Assembly (NCBI GenBank): GCA_964582985.1 | Contig: CAZOUM010000011.1 | Coordinates: 1-55,757, forward strand | Direction of reading: 5' to 3' | Length of the DNA: 55,757 nt | Source: CAZQYB01 sp964582985 | Lineage (GTDB): Bacteria; Planctomycetota; Phycisphaerae; Sedimentisphaerales; Anaerobacaceae | Notes under the pieces: generated by a model | What the model was told of the DNA's origin: nothing | Seen by the model: the letters and a program-made list of their open reading frames with translations, nothing else | The model's database searches: none | Program-made: the position numbers and the translations under genes | Shown: positions 34,517 to 43,274 of the stretch, piece by piece | How the letters are laid out: each line of letters opens with the position of its first letter | How positions within the stretch are numbered: the first letter of the stretch is position 1

Positions 34517-35280
34517 TGCTCACGAAAAGGATCATCCCTTGTCTCGATGTTAAGGACGGCCGCGTGGTCAAGGGCGTTCATTTTTTGAATCTGCGCGACG
34601 CGGGCGACCCTGTGGAACTCGGTGCAAGGTACAGTGACGAGGGCGCAGACGAACTGGTATTTTTGGATATCACCGCCACTATTCGCTCACACAAAACAAT
34701 AGTTGAACTGATTGAGAAGGTTGCGGAAAATGTCTTCATTCCTTTTACCGTGGGCGGCGGCATACAGACAGTTTACCAAATAGATACACTTTTACGAAGC
34801 GGAGCAGAAAAGGTGTCGGTGAACACTGCTGCCGTTGAAAATCCGAATATAATTGCCGAAGCCGCCCAGCGTTTTGGAAATCAGTGTATAGTCCTTGCCA
34901 TCGACGCCCGCCGTGCGAAAGACCAACCCGGAAAATGGCAGGTCTGTGTCAAGGCCGGCACCGAGCCGACCGAAATTGACGCCGTTGAATGGGCTGCCAA
35001 AGCCGAGAAGCTGGGCGCAGGTGAAATACTACTTACCAGTATGGATGCTGACGGTACCAAAGCAGGCTACGATATCGAATTGACCAGAGTTGTGAGCGAT
35101 GCGGTTAATATCCCCGTAATAGCCTCCGGCGGGGCGGGAAAACTCGAGCACCTTTATGACGCCATTGTTGACGGCGGGGCAGACGCTGTTCTTATGGCCT
35201 CAATCACCCACTTCGGAAACTACACGATAAAACAAATGAAAGAATACCTCGCCAGCCGCGGCATATCTGTAAATCTATGA
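34516..35280 (+). CDS. hisF: Imidazole glycerol phosphate synthase, cyclase subunit
   Basis: HisF joins PRFAR with ammonia from HisH to give imidazole glycerol phosphate and AICAR. The 254-residue TIM barrel starts KRIIPCLDVKDGRVVKG with catalytic Asp11; the second acid lies in VLAIDARR, and the phosphate-binding loops VGGGIQ, IASGGAGK and GADAVLMAS are present. The last 13 codons (EYLASRGISVNL, stop) have a diverged second copy at 36057-36098, beyond the toxin-antitoxin pair. This suggests the 3' end was an insertion or recombination point. Confidence 0.95.
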   Translation: MLTKRIIPCLDVKDGRVVKGVHFLNLRDAGDPVELGARYSDEGADELVFLDITATIRSHKTIVELIEKVAENVFIPFTVGGGIQTVYQIDTLLRSGAEKVSVNTAAVENPNIIAEAAQRFGNQCIVLAIDARRAKDQPGKWQVCVKAGTEPTEIDAVEWAAKAEKLGAGEILLTSMDADGTKAGYDIELTRVVSDAVNIPVIASGGAGKLEHLYDAIVDGGADAVLMASITHFGNYTIKQMKEYLASRGISVNL

Positions 35281-35388
35281 CACGCAGTATGCGATGGGCC
35301 ATACGTTGGGCTTGACTTCGTCGAGCAGCTATGCTATAGATTGCACAATAAGACTTAGGCAAAAACCGATACAAACAGGAGAATGATA

Positions 35389-35694
35389 GTGAGATTTCAT
35401 AAGATTGACCTTCCGGAAGAAAAAATCGCAGGCTTTTGCCGGCAGTGGAAGATTACCGAATTTGCTCTATTTGGCTCTGTGCTGGGGGATGATTTTCGTC
35501 CGGACAGCGATATTGACGTATTGGTGACTTTTACGGCGGACTGCGGATACAGTCTGTTTGACTTAGCGCAGATGCAGGACGAGTTAAAAGCTATCTTGGC
35601 TCATGAAGTAGAGTTGGTGGAAAAGGAAAGCCTGCGAAATCCCTTTCGCAGACGTGCGATATTGAACGATATGGAGATTATCTATGCAGCCTGA
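35389..35694 (+). CDS. mntA: MntA-type minimal nucleotidyltransferase (antitoxin)
   Basis: A 101-residue MNT-domain protein. The nucleotidyltransferase core reads FALFGSVLGDDFRPDSDIDV, with GS at 29-30 and Asp41/Asp43 as metal ligands. In known pairs MntA transfers AMP groups to a tyrosine of the HepT toxin and so silences it. GTG 35389 has AGGAG seven bases upstream; an ATG at 35383 lies too close to that site. It overlaps the hepT gene by 11 bases. The pair sits between hisF and a second hisF tail, which suggests it arrived as a cassette. Confidence 0.85.
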   Translation: MRFHKIDLPEEKIAGFCRQWKITEFALFGSVLGDDFRPDSDIDVLVTFTADCGYSLFDLAQMQDELKAILAHEVELVEKESLRNPFRRRAILNDMEIIYAA

Positions 35695-36043
35695 AGAACG
35701 AGACGCTGCGCTGTTGTGGGATATGAGGGAGGCGGCTCGTGAAATAGCTCAATTCGTAGCTGGCGTAAGCTACGAGGAATTTGCATCTAACAAAGTCCTT
35801 CGTTATGCGGTCGAAAGGCAGCTATTGGTAATCGGCGAAGCAGCTAAGAATGTTTCCTCAACCCTCAGAGGTGGTCACCCCGAAATCCTGTGGAGTTCAA
35901 TTATCGCTCAGCGCAATATCCTCGCCCATGAATATGGCGAAATTCTCGTAGAACGAATATGGCGTGTTGCCTCGGAGCGTATTCCGGAACTTATCAAGCT
36001 TCTTGACCCCCTTATTCCCAAACCGCCTGAGCAAGACAGCTAA
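35684..36043 (+). CDS. hepT: HepT-type RNase toxin (DUF86/HEPN)
   Basis: A 119-residue all-helical HEPN protein. The RX4HXY catalytic motif is intact (Arg77, His82, Tyr84, in RNILAHEYG); the tyrosine is the residue modified by MntA in studied systems. RYAVERQLLVIGEAAKNVS is the usual DUF86 helix. HepT cleaves RNA and stops growth when not neutralised. It overlaps mntA by 11 bases. The stop is followed after 13 bases by a stretch matching the end of hisF. Confidence 0.87.
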   Translation: MQPEERDAALLWDMREAAREIAQFVAGVSYEEFASNKVLRYAVERQLLVIGEAAKNVSSTLRGGHPEILWSSIIAQRNILAHEYGEILVERIWRVASERIPELIKLLDPLIPKPPEQDS

Positions 36044-36056
36044 TCCCGCCTATACG

Positions 36057-36098
36057 AATGAATACCTCGCCAACCGCGGCATCGCCGTCAATCTATAA
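36057..36098 (+). pseudogene. Second, diverged copy of the hisF 3' end
   Basis: This stretch reads in frame as N-EYLANRGIAVNL-stop, against EYLASRGISVNL-stop at the true end of hisF. Over the last 39 bases, 33 are identical to 35242-35280, and four of the six changes leave the amino acid unchanged, lie at third codon positions or swap stop codons. It is a remnant of a related hisF allele rather than an exact target duplication. It marks the far edge of the mntA-hepT cassette. Confidence 0.7.
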
Positions 36099-36191
36099 TC
36101 GCCGAACAATCTACCCATGTGATAGTATCGAGATTATATCAATTAAATGAGATAGGTGATTTCACAGCTTAATTACCAGCCCATCTACTCG

Positions 36192-36722
36192 TCACATCTC
36201 AGAGTGGCGGCTTGTGCCCCATATATTCCCATTCGTCTCGCTATAGAGCTTTTGCCAAGCGTCTTGAACAGCTCTCATTTTTGCCTTTCCGTACACTTGC
36301 TTGAGAATATCAGGTGCGAAATAGTAAGGCTCGCGCACATTAGTCCACAGACCGTCGTCGGCACTACCCATGAAAATCGTCAAATAATAATCCTCATGGA
36401 CGGATTTGAGAAGGATATCCAGACAAACGTAGCCAAGAGGAACCCGCTGTGGTTTCGACGTACGCCTTATTCGAGCCGTGCACATCGTTGAGTCAGTCGA
36501 ATCAAGAAGGGCGATTAGTTCTTCAGATACGTTAGGCATTTGTAGCAGTGCTCTAACTCGCGGTTCATGTACCAGTTCCGGCAGGCATCCTCCGGCGCCG
36601 TCGTCACTCCATTCGACGCTCACTTGTCGTAAGGCCGTCTCAACTTGTGCTGGTTGTCGCTGGGCACAGCCCCAAGAAAGTAGCATCACCGTGCACAAAA
36701 TGACGTTGGCTATCTTAGGCAT
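36192..36722 (-). CDS. Lipoprotein of unknown function
   Basis: A 176-residue protein with a signal peptide ending in the lipobox LLSWGC, so it should be anchored in the envelope. I recognise no domain. Visible pieces are HEPRVRALLQMPNVSEELIAL, VPLGYVCLDILLKSV and the aromatic C-terminus VYGKAKMRAVQDAWQKLYSE. The sequence looks like other small planctomycete lipoproteins with one alpha/beta domain. AAGGA lies about nine bases before ATG 36722. It follows glnA on the same strand, 75 bases away, but is probably independent. Confidence 0.65.
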   Translation of the reverse strand: MPKIANVILCTVMLLSWGCAQRQPAQVETALRQVSVEWSDDGAGGCLPELVHEPRVRALLQMPNVSEELIALLDSTDSTMCTARIRRTSKPQRVPLGYVCLDILLKSVHEDYYLTIFMGSADDGLWTNVREPYYFAPDILKQVYGKAKMRAVQDAWQKLYSETNGNIWGTSRHSEM

Positions 36723-36797
36723 CTTGTGGAGTCCTTTGCTTGCCCGCTCAATTAGAGAAGAGCCCTACACTTTCTCGACAAAGAAAGACCGAAAGCT

Positions 36798-38126
36798 TTA
36801 AAAGGTATCCAAGTATGTGTCGATTTCCCAGGTGGTGACCTGCTTTTTGAACTCGTCCCACTCTTTTGTCTTCACGTCGATGTATCTTTCAAACAGATGC
36901 TCACCGAGAGTTTCCTGCAGCAGCTTGTCCTTTTTCAGTTCGCCCAGGGCTTCCCATAATGAGGTTGGCAGGGTATCAATGTTTTTCTGGACCAAACTTT
37001 CGTCGTCGAGCTGGTATATGTTTTCTTCAACCGCCTCAGGTGGAGTCAGGTCGTTTTTGATTCCGTCCAGCCCGGCTTTTAGCATAACGGCAAATGCCAG
37101 ATACGGGTTGCAGGCAGGGTCGGGGTTTCTCAGCTCGATTCGGGCGGCTTCCTGCTTGGCTTTGAACCATTTGGGCACTCGCAAAAGGGCTGAGCGATTC
37201 ATCGCAGCCCAGGTGACATATACAGGCGCCTCAAAACCGGAAACCAGTCTTTTGTAAGAATTCACCGTCGGACAAAGAATGGCGCACATTGCTTTGATGT
37301 GTTTGATTTGCCCGGCGATAAAGCCGAAGGCGACTTTCGACAGATTGTATTTATGGTCTTTGTCGTAAAAGGCGTTTGCTTTTGCCTTGGTATCAAAAAG
37401 ACTCTGATGGACGTGCATTCCGGAGCCTGGCTTACCCATTACAGGCTTGGGCATAAAGGTAGCGTGCAGGTTGTACATTTGCGCGATTTTCTTGGCGCAA
37501 TATTTTAATGTAAGCACCTTGTCGGCTATATCAATGCACGGGCCATAATGGAAGTCAATTTCATATTGGCCGAAGCCGACCTCGTGATGCGACGTTTCAA
37601 CGTTGATTCCAAAATTCTCCAGTGCGCCCACGATTTTCTTTATGACCTTGTATCCTTCGTGAGAGGACAGGTCGAAATAGCTGCCGTAATCCATCGGCGA
37701 GGTTCTTTTCTCAGCGTCTGTTCTAAACAAATAGAATTCCGGCTCCGGCCCCAGATTGAATTCGAACCCTTCCTTTGCAGCTTCCTCAACCGCTTGTTTA
37801 AGAATAAATCTGGGGTCTCCTGCGAAGGGCTTGCCATCCGGGCGATAGATATCACATATTAATCTTGCCGTCTTGCCGTTTTCCGTCAGCCAGGGAACGA
37901 CAGCATAAGTTGCCATATCGGGCTTGAGAAACAGGTCGCTCTCCTGTATGCGGGCAAAACCTTCGACCGAAGAGCCGTCAAACCAGACCCCGTCGCGTGC
38001 GGCGCCTTCCAGTTGTTCAACTGGTATGATGACCTCTTTTATGACGCCGAGCAAATCGGTAAACTGCAGGGTAATAAATTTTATGTCGTCTTTTCTTACC
38101 TGCTCTAACACCTTTTTGACTTCCAT
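36798..38126 (-). CDS. glnA: Glutamine synthetase, type I
   Basis: GlnA makes glutamine from glutamate, ammonia and ATP. The 442-residue protein has the GSI hallmarks: VWFDGSSVEGFARIQESDL, FNLGPEPEFYLF (metal-binding glutamates), GSGMHVHQSL (ammonia/metal site) and VNSYKRLVSGFEAPVY (ATP-binding). Length and the region near the C-terminus (VEENIYQLDDES instead of NLYDLPPEE) fit the GSI-alpha group, which lacks the adenylylated tyrosine, so control is probably by feedback or transcription. It is monocistronic, with a 240-base leader region containing a REP-like palindrome. Confidence 0.95.
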   Translation of the reverse strand: MEVKKVLEQVRKDDIKFITLQFTDLLGVIKEVIIPVEQLEGAARDGVWFDGSSVEGFARIQESDLFLKPDMATYAVVPWLTENGKTARLICDIYRPDGKPFAGDPRFILKQAVEEAAKEGFEFNLGPEPEFYLFRTDAEKRTSPMDYGSYFDLSSHEGYKVIKKIVGALENFGINVETSHHEVGFGQYEIDFHYGPCIDIADKVLTLKYCAKKIAQMYNLHATFMPKPVMGKPGSGMHVHQSLFDTKAKANAFYDKDHKYNLSKVAFGFIAGQIKHIKAMCAILCPTVNSYKRLVSGFEAPVYVTWAAMNRSALLRVPKWFKAKQEAARIELRNPDPACNPYLAFAVMLKAGLDGIKNDLTPPEAVEENIYQLDDESLVQKNIDTLPTSLWEALGELKKDKLLQETLGEHLFERYIDVKTKEWDEFKKQVTTWEIDTYLDTF

Positions 38127-38244
38127 TTGGATTCCCTTCCTTTACTGTCAACGATTCACAGTTTTTTTGACACTGTCAGCCGGAAACATGCTTGATAGTG
38201 CGCTGCTGATTATTCTTACTTTTATGGGAAAAACTGCAAGATAA

Positions 38245-38261
38245 ATCCGCCGGAGGCGGAT
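38245..38261. repeat. REP-like palindrome ATCCGCC-GGA-GGCGGAT
   Basis: A perfect 7-bp stem with a 3-base loop in the glnA upstream region. The same arms, ATCCGCC and GGCGGAT, flank a longer loop at 48992-49020, so this is probably a dispersed palindromic unit of this genome. Confidence 0.45.
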
Positions 38262-38367
38262 AAATCTCAAAAATTCAATTTCAGTGAATAGCTGGTACCT
38301 TTTTGTAGAATGACTCGGAAGCGATAGGTGATTGCCCATCATCTGTCTTCAATTTCTTGGAGAGTAA

Positions 38368-38802
38368 TCAAAGAATAAAATCGGAAACAAAATCAAGATA
38401 ACCCCTTGAGCCTGGCCTTAGATTGGAATGCCGGTGAACAGACTGTAGAACGGTGCGGAGGCCGTCTTGCCATATATCATCCGGAACGTCGGAGCGAAAC
38501 TGGCGAAGATCTTCAAGACCCTCGTTCAACGGTATGGCGCGGGCACCCTCCGGTGCCTCGCCTTGGATAGCTGCTTTCAAAACATCCGCAACAATACAGT
38601 CGTCGATACTGTGGTCGTTGCGATACCCGGAGACCAGAACGAACTCGATGTTTTGGAGTACATCCTGATGGTCTTGGGTCATCCGTTTCAACGGTTTATG
38701 AGACCCCAGTGTTGCCTTTAAGCTTTTACTTAGAGCCATCTGACGGATGTTGGCCTTTTTTTGCAGGGCTTTTTTACGTTTCAATCGTTTTGCCTTTGAC
38801 AT
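38368..38802 (-). CDS. Hypothetical protein with basic N-terminus
   Basis: A 144-residue protein of unknown family. The first 40 residues are strongly basic (MSKAKRLKRKKALQKKANIR) and may bind nucleic acid or ribosomes. The rest is a helical, mostly acidic domain (HSIDDCIVADVLKAAIQGEA, LEDLRQFRSDVPDDIWQDGL). AGAAG precedes ATG 38802. It follows the next small gene on the same strand by 47 bases, so the two are probably one operon. Confidence 0.6.
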   Translation of the reverse strand: MSKAKRLKRKKALQKKANIRQMALSKSLKATLGSHKPLKRMTQDHQDVLQNIEFVLVSGYRNDHSIDDCIVADVLKAAIQGEAPEGARAIPLNEGLEDLRQFRSDVPDDIWQDGLRTVLQSVHRHSNLRPGSRGYLDFVSDFIL

Positions 38803-38849
38803 AGAAATCTTCTTTTTAAGCAGTTATTATAGTTCTGGCCGATCCGGTT

Positions 38850-39218
38850 TCAGTTTTCATTTATTTTACGGATAGACGCTGGTGGTTCCGTGGGGGCACA
38901 CAAGCCAAACTCGTCCGCTTTGATGCTATCGGCAATTTCCTTAATGTCTCCCGTGCACGGCAACGGACACCACTGCCCGGTATGCCGGAAATACTCCAAC
39001 TGGCATGGACCAGGCAAAGAAGGCACAATACGCAGGTGCTTGGCCAGGTATCGCTTCTCGGGGTCCGGTTTGCTCGTTCTTGAATTCCACGGTGTTACAG
39101 GGGTGTAGATGATGATATTACCGCCGTGCAGCTTGTACTGCCACTCCTGCCAGAGCGGTCCCTTTTCTGCCAGTCTCCGTCGTAGCTCATCGATATCCTC
39201 CATAGTCAGTGTTTTCAT
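38850..39218 (-). CDS. Hypothetical protein
   Basis: A 122-residue soluble protein that I cannot assign. It begins with a charged helix (LTMEDIDELRRRLAEKGPLW), continues with beta-rich segments (WQYKLHGGNIIIYTPVTP, KHLRIVPSLPGPCQLEYFRH) and has paired cysteines in WCPLPCTGDI. ATG 39218 has AGGA five bases upstream; a GTG at 39230 is less likely. It lies upstream of the basic small gene at 38368 and the pair stands between glnA and clpB. Confidence 0.6.
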   Translation of the reverse strand: MKTLTMEDIDELRRRLAEKGPLWQEWQYKLHGGNIIIYTPVTPWNSRTSKPDPEKRYLAKHLRIVPSLPGPCQLEYFRHTGQWCPLPCTGDIKEIADSIKADEFGLCAPTEPPASIRKINEN

Positions 39219-39403
39219 CCATGTCCTCACATGTGTAGAGTGCCTGTGGCCTTTCTTTTTGCTCGCTTTTTATCCCATACTACTTTGTCCTTACATAGTA
39301 GAGAATTAGGCTACTTTCAAACGTTACCAGCTTCAGATACTGCGAGTAGGCGATACGGAGGTTACCAAAAAAACACGTCGAGTTCGACTCTTTTCTATCT
39401 ACG

Positions 39404-41986
39404 CTATATTTTCTCGAACGTGAATTTGTGGCGGTCGGCGTCAATTTTTACTGCGTCGCCCTCGGCGAATTTGCCGGATAGAAGCTGGGCCGCAAGCTGG
39501 TTCTCCAGGCGCTGCTGAATCGTCCGCTTCAAAGGCCTTGCACCGAAAACAGGGTCGTAGCCCTCGTCCATAACCAGCTTGCGGGCATTATCGGTAAACT
39601 CAACTTTTATATTGCGACCGTCCAAGCGCTCAGCTAAGTAACCAAGCTGGATATCGATAATTTTTCTCAAATCGTCTTTTGTAAGCATATGGAAAACGAT
39701 TACCTCGTCAATGCGGTTCAAAAACTCCGGCTTGAAGAGTTGCTTGAGCGCATCCTTGACGTGCGCCTCAATTTCCCAGTCGGCGCCGGATTCTTCAGTG
39801 AGCTGCTGAATTTGCTGGCTGGCAATATTGCTGGTCATAATGATAACGGTATTCTTGAAGTCCACCGTCCGGCCCTTGCCATCCGTTAATCGCCCATCGT
39901 CGAAGACCTGCAGCATCACATTGAAAACATCGGGATGGGCCTTTTCGATCTCATCGAGCAGAATCACCGAGTATGGCTTGCGGCGGACAGCTTCGGTCAG
40001 TCGTCCGCCTTCCTCGTAACCGACATAGCCTGGCGGCGAGCCGATGAGGCGCGCCACGGAATGCTGCTCCATAAACTCACTCATATCAATCCGAATCATG
40101 GCATTCGGGTTATTAAACAGAAAATCAGCAAGTGCTTTGGAAAGCTCGGTTTTGCCCACGCCGGTCGGCCCAAGAAACAGAAATGTCCCTATCGGCCGAT
40201 TCGGGTCGCCCAGACCCGCTCGGCTCCTGCGGACCGCATTGCAAAGAGCTGCAACCGCTTCATCCTGGCCGACTATACGTCGGCGAACCGCCTCTTCCAT
40301 CTTCATTAGACGCTCACGCTCTCCACTCAATAATCTCGCAACCGGTATGCCGCTCCACTTGGAAACAACACCGGCGATATGCTCTTGGGTCACTTCGTTC
40401 CGGATGATTTTGCCTCCGTTTAATTCGGCCAGTTGGGCCTCTTTTTCCTCAAGCTCCTTTTTCAACTCCGCTATTGTGCCGTATTTCAACCGGGCAGCGG
40501 TCTCCAGTTCGCCTTTGCGCTGGGCGTTTTCAAATTGGTTTTGGGCCTCTTCGATTTTTTCCTTTAATTGTTTTATCTGGTCGATGTCGCCTTTATCTTT
40601 TTCCCACTGCGCCGTCAGCTCTTTGTCCTGCTTTTGTAACTTGTCCAGCTCTTTTTCAGTTTTCTTCAGTCGTTCTTTACTTGCGTTGTCGCTCTCTTTC
40701 TTTAGCGCTTCACGTTCGATTTGCAGTTGGATAATCTTTCTGCGAATACTGTCGAGTTCAGCGGGCAGCGAATCATTCTCAATCCGCAGCTTTGACGCCG
40801 CTTCATCCATCAAATCTATTGCCTTGTCCGGAAGCCACCTGTCGGATATGTAGCGATTTGACAGCGTAGCGGCTGCAACAAGGGCAGAATCCGTAATCCG
40901 AACGCCATGGTGAGTATCGTAGCGGTTTTTCAGGCCTCGAAGTATTGCTATTGTTTCTTCGACACTTGGCGGGTCAATTAGAATCGGCTGAAAACGTCTC
41001 TCGAGCGCTGCGTCCTTCTCGACATATTTTCGATAGTCGTCAATCGTTGTTGCGCCGATGCAGCGCAGCTCACCCCTTGCAAGTGAGGGCTTTAGCAAAT
41101 TGCCGGCATCGACCGCGCCCTCAGCTTTGCCGGCACCTACAACGGTATGCAGCTCGTCGATGAAAAGTATTATTTGTCCTTCGGCGCCAACGACCTCTTT
41201 CAGTACGGCTTTAAGCCTGTCCTCAAATTCGCCTCTGAATTTAGTTCCCGCTATCAGCGCACCCATATCCAAGGCAATTATTCTCTTGTTCTTCAAGCCC
41301 GTAGGGACGTCGCCGGCAATTATTCGCTGGGCAAGCCCTTCGACAATTGCGGTCTTACCTACACCCGGCTCGCCGATAAGCACCGGGTTATTTTTCGTCC
41401 GGCGATTGAGAACCTGCATACATCGGCGAATCTCTTCGTCACGACCGATGACGGGGTCAAGCTTTCCCTTACGGGCCATCTCCAGAAGGTCAATCCCATA
41501 ACGCTCGAGCGCCTTGTATTTGTCTTCCGGGTTTTGGTCGGTTATCTTTTCACCGCTGCGGATTTCTTTCAGGGCCTTTTCAATCTGTTCGGGTGTGACC
41601 GAGTTAAGCCGTAGGATTTCCCTGGCGTCACTTTGCACCGAAGCCAGCGCAATAAACAAGTGCTCCACGCTTAGGTATTCGTCACCCATCGCATCTGCTC
41701 GGTTTTGGGCGTCAAGCACTATCTGATTAAAGACCGGCTCAGGTAAGGTCTGAGTACTGCTTTCGCCTTGCGGAAGTCGCTGAAGCTCGCTTTCTATCAT
41801 GTCCCTTAGTCGCGAGACGTTTGCGCCTATCTTTTTTAAAATCATAACTACAACGCCGGACTCATCACCACAGACTGCGCTTAGTAGATGCAAAGGCGAC
41901 AGGACGGTGTGAGATTTGGCCATCGCAATCTGCTGGGCAGTCGCCAATGCTTCCTGAGCCTTTAGCGTGAATTTGTCAAACTTCAT
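39404..41986 (-). CDS. clpB: ATP-dependent chaperone ClpB
   Basis: ClpB is a hexameric AAA+ disaggregase that works with DnaK to rescue aggregated proteins. The 860-residue protein has the whole build: N domain (FTLKAQEALATAQQIAMAKS), NBD1 with Walker A GEPGVGKT and VGAGKAEGAVDAGNLLKPSL, a long coiled-coil M domain (about 400-530), and NBD2 with GPTGVGKTELSKALADFLF, GSPPGYVGYEEGG and the sensor/arginine region PEFLNRIDEVIVF. AGGGA precedes ATG 41986. No CIRCE operator or clear sigma32 promoter is visible in the upstream spacer. Confidence 0.96.
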   Translation of the reverse strand: MKFDKFTLKAQEALATAQQIAMAKSHTVLSPLHLLSAVCGDESGVVVMILKKIGANVSRLRDMIESELQRLPQGESSTQTLPEPVFNQIVLDAQNRADAMGDEYLSVEHLFIALASVQSDAREILRLNSVTPEQIEKALKEIRSGEKITDQNPEDKYKALERYGIDLLEMARKGKLDPVIGRDEEIRRCMQVLNRRTKNNPVLIGEPGVGKTAIVEGLAQRIIAGDVPTGLKNKRIIALDMGALIAGTKFRGEFEDRLKAVLKEVVGAEGQIILFIDELHTVVGAGKAEGAVDAGNLLKPSLARGELRCIGATTIDDYRKYVEKDAALERRFQPILIDPPSVEETIAILRGLKNRYDTHHGVRITDSALVAAATLSNRYISDRWLPDKAIDLMDEAASKLRIENDSLPAELDSIRRKIIQLQIEREALKKESDNASKERLKKTEKELDKLQKQDKELTAQWEKDKGDIDQIKQLKEKIEEAQNQFENAQRKGELETAARLKYGTIAELKKELEEKEAQLAELNGGKIIRNEVTQEHIAGVVSKWSGIPVARLLSGERERLMKMEEAVRRRIVGQDEAVAALCNAVRRSRAGLGDPNRPIGTFLFLGPTGVGKTELSKALADFLFNNPNAMIRIDMSEFMEQHSVARLIGSPPGYVGYEEGGRLTEAVRRKPYSVILLDEIEKAHPDVFNVMLQVFDDGRLTDGKGRTVDFKNTVIIMTSNIASQQIQQLTEESGADWEIEAHVKDALKQLFKPEFLNRIDEVIVFHMLTKDDLRKIIDIQLGYLAERLDGRNIKVEFTDNARKLVMDEGYDPVFGARPLKRTIQQRLENQLAAQLLSGKFAEGDAVKIDADRHKFTFEKI

Positions 41987-42301
41987 AATTTGTCCCTTCG
42001 AATCTCAATTATCGGATGTACTGCGAGTTTCAATTAGATAAAAGCAAACGGCGTGCCCAAAAACATTAAAACTCTAACTATTGTAGTAACAAGCACTTGC
42101 GGCTTCCTCGCCCTTTCGTCTATGTGCCAATTTGGCAGTCATTTGTGCGTATGCTCACGTGCGCCCTGTATTCATTTAATTATTGAAAGCATCAGAGACG
42201 CCTCTATACTACTTGGGCAGTGAGCAAATAAGGAAAAGCTGCCGCTAAGGTGGGAGGGAAGCTATGATGAACGCCATATATCGATTCGATGGAGTGTGAA
42301 T
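41987..42301. other. Divergent spacer between clpB and the rmlC-like gene
   Basis: About 315 bases without a gene. It contains the plus-strand promoter at 42183-42210 and should hold the clpB promoter on the minus strand, for which I see no consensus match. Confidence 0.4.
42183..42210 (+). promoter_or_regulatory. Promoter for the rmlC-like gene
   Basis: TTGAAA at 42183-42188, a 16-base spacer and TATACT at 42205-42210, about 90 bases before the start codon at 42302. Confidence 0.5.
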
Positions 42302-42940
42302 ATGAAAATACTGGAAGTAAATGCCTTGCAGATTGAAGCCATAAGGGTAATAAGGTTCGCTCGTTTTCGCGACCACCGGGGGTATTTCACCGAACATTAT
42401 AGGGAAAGTGATTTCAAAGGTCCCGAGGAAATGGCCTTTATGAAGGACGTCGATTTTGTGCAATGTAATGAGAGCTACTCCAAAAGCCGGACTGTTAGAG
42501 GTCTGCACTTTCAGTGGAATCCTTATATGGGCAAGCTGGTACGTACTCTAACGGGTAGAATGATTGATATGGTTTTAGATATAAGAAAGGGTTCTCCGAC
42601 ATTTGGTAAGATTGTTCTGTATGATATGCCCGCTGTTCGCAAAGCCGATTATCACGAGTGGATTTGGGTCCCCCCTGGATTTGCACATGGCAATTTCTTT
42701 CCGGAAGATACTCTTATCGAATATTTTTGCTCGGGCCGGTACAATCCCGGCTGTGAGGCTGGCATCTCGCCTTTGGCAGAGGACATTGACTGGGAACTTT
42801 GTGATGCGAACTTAAAAAAGCTGTTTGATAGCATGGTTCCGTCTACAAATCTGATTTCCGATAAGGACAGAAATGGATTATCTGTCGATGAATGGAATCG
42901 CGATGACCGCTCCAATAATTTTATCTACGGAAAGCTATGA
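42302..42940 (+). CDS. dTDP-4-dehydrorhamnose 3,5-epimerase-like protein
   Basis: An RmlC-family cupin of 212 residues that would epimerise a dTDP-4-keto-6-deoxy sugar for surface polysaccharide. Family pieces are seen: RFARFRDHRGYFTEHYRESD, FVQCNESYSKSRTVRGLHFQ with the catalytic histidine in RGLHFQ, MIDMVLDIRKGSPTFGK and WVPPGFAHGNFF. It is slightly longer than the usual 180-185 residues because of its C-terminal tail. ATG 42302 has TGGAG seven bases upstream; a GTG at 42296 is less likely. The partner genes rmlA, rmlB and rmlD are absent, but a possible short-chain dehydrogenase remnant follows. Confidence 0.82.
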   Translation: MKILEVNALQIEAIRVIRFARFRDHRGYFTEHYRESDFKGPEEMAFMKDVDFVQCNESYSKSRTVRGLHFQWNPYMGKLVRTLTGRMIDMVLDIRKGSPTFGKIVLYDMPAVRKADYHEWIWVPPGFAHGNFFPEDTLIEYFCSGRYNPGCEAGISPLAEDIDWELCDANLKKLFDSMVPSTNLISDKDRNGLSVDEWNRDDRSNNFIYGKL

Positions 42941-42970
42941 CGTGGTAATCTGAGCAGTGGTGAGCAGCTT

Positions 42971-43150
42971 ATGACAGCCAGGTCGCAGATTTTCTTCACA
43001 GGAGAAGGTGGATTATCCGGTTCAGAGTTTCGGAAAATACTGCACGATACAAAGTACCCTTCACGTCAAACATCGCAAAACAGTGTATGGAATTTGATGC
43101 TTGACCAAAATTTGGCGAATTTCAAAACAGGTAATCGCATGTTATCTTAA
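42971..43150 (+). pseudogene. Remnant resembling the start of a short-chain dehydrogenase (RmlD-like)
   Basis: A 59-codon frame starts 30 bases after the rmlC-like stop. It reads RSQIFFTGEGGLSGSEFRKI, close to the Rossmann start of RmlD/NAD-dependent epimerases (ILITGGSGLLGSEL type), followed by LHDTKYPSR. After that the similarity is lost and a stop follows. I read it as the broken N-terminus of a sugar reductase that once followed the epimerase. The identification rests on one motif. Confidence 0.4.
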
Positions 43151-43153
43151 GTA

Positions 43154-43182
43154 TTGACATTCGAACGGTTAGCAAGTAATAT
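43154..43182 (+). promoter_or_regulatory. Near-consensus sigma70 promoter for the GT-C-type membrane protein
   Basis: A perfect TTGACA at 43154-43159, a 17-base spacer and TAATAT at 43177-43182, about 93 bases before the start codon at 43275. Confidence 0.65.
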
Positions 43183-43274
43183 CATATATCGAAAATCTGC
43201 CAGGCCCTTATAACCGAGAGGCAGAAAAGATATACTCGTGTCACCGGACTTTCTTTCAAGGAGAAACGACTGCA

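Noticed and set aside
41987..42295. A CIRCE operator in front of clpB
   Set aside because: No TTAGCACTC/GAGTGCTAA inverted repeat is present.
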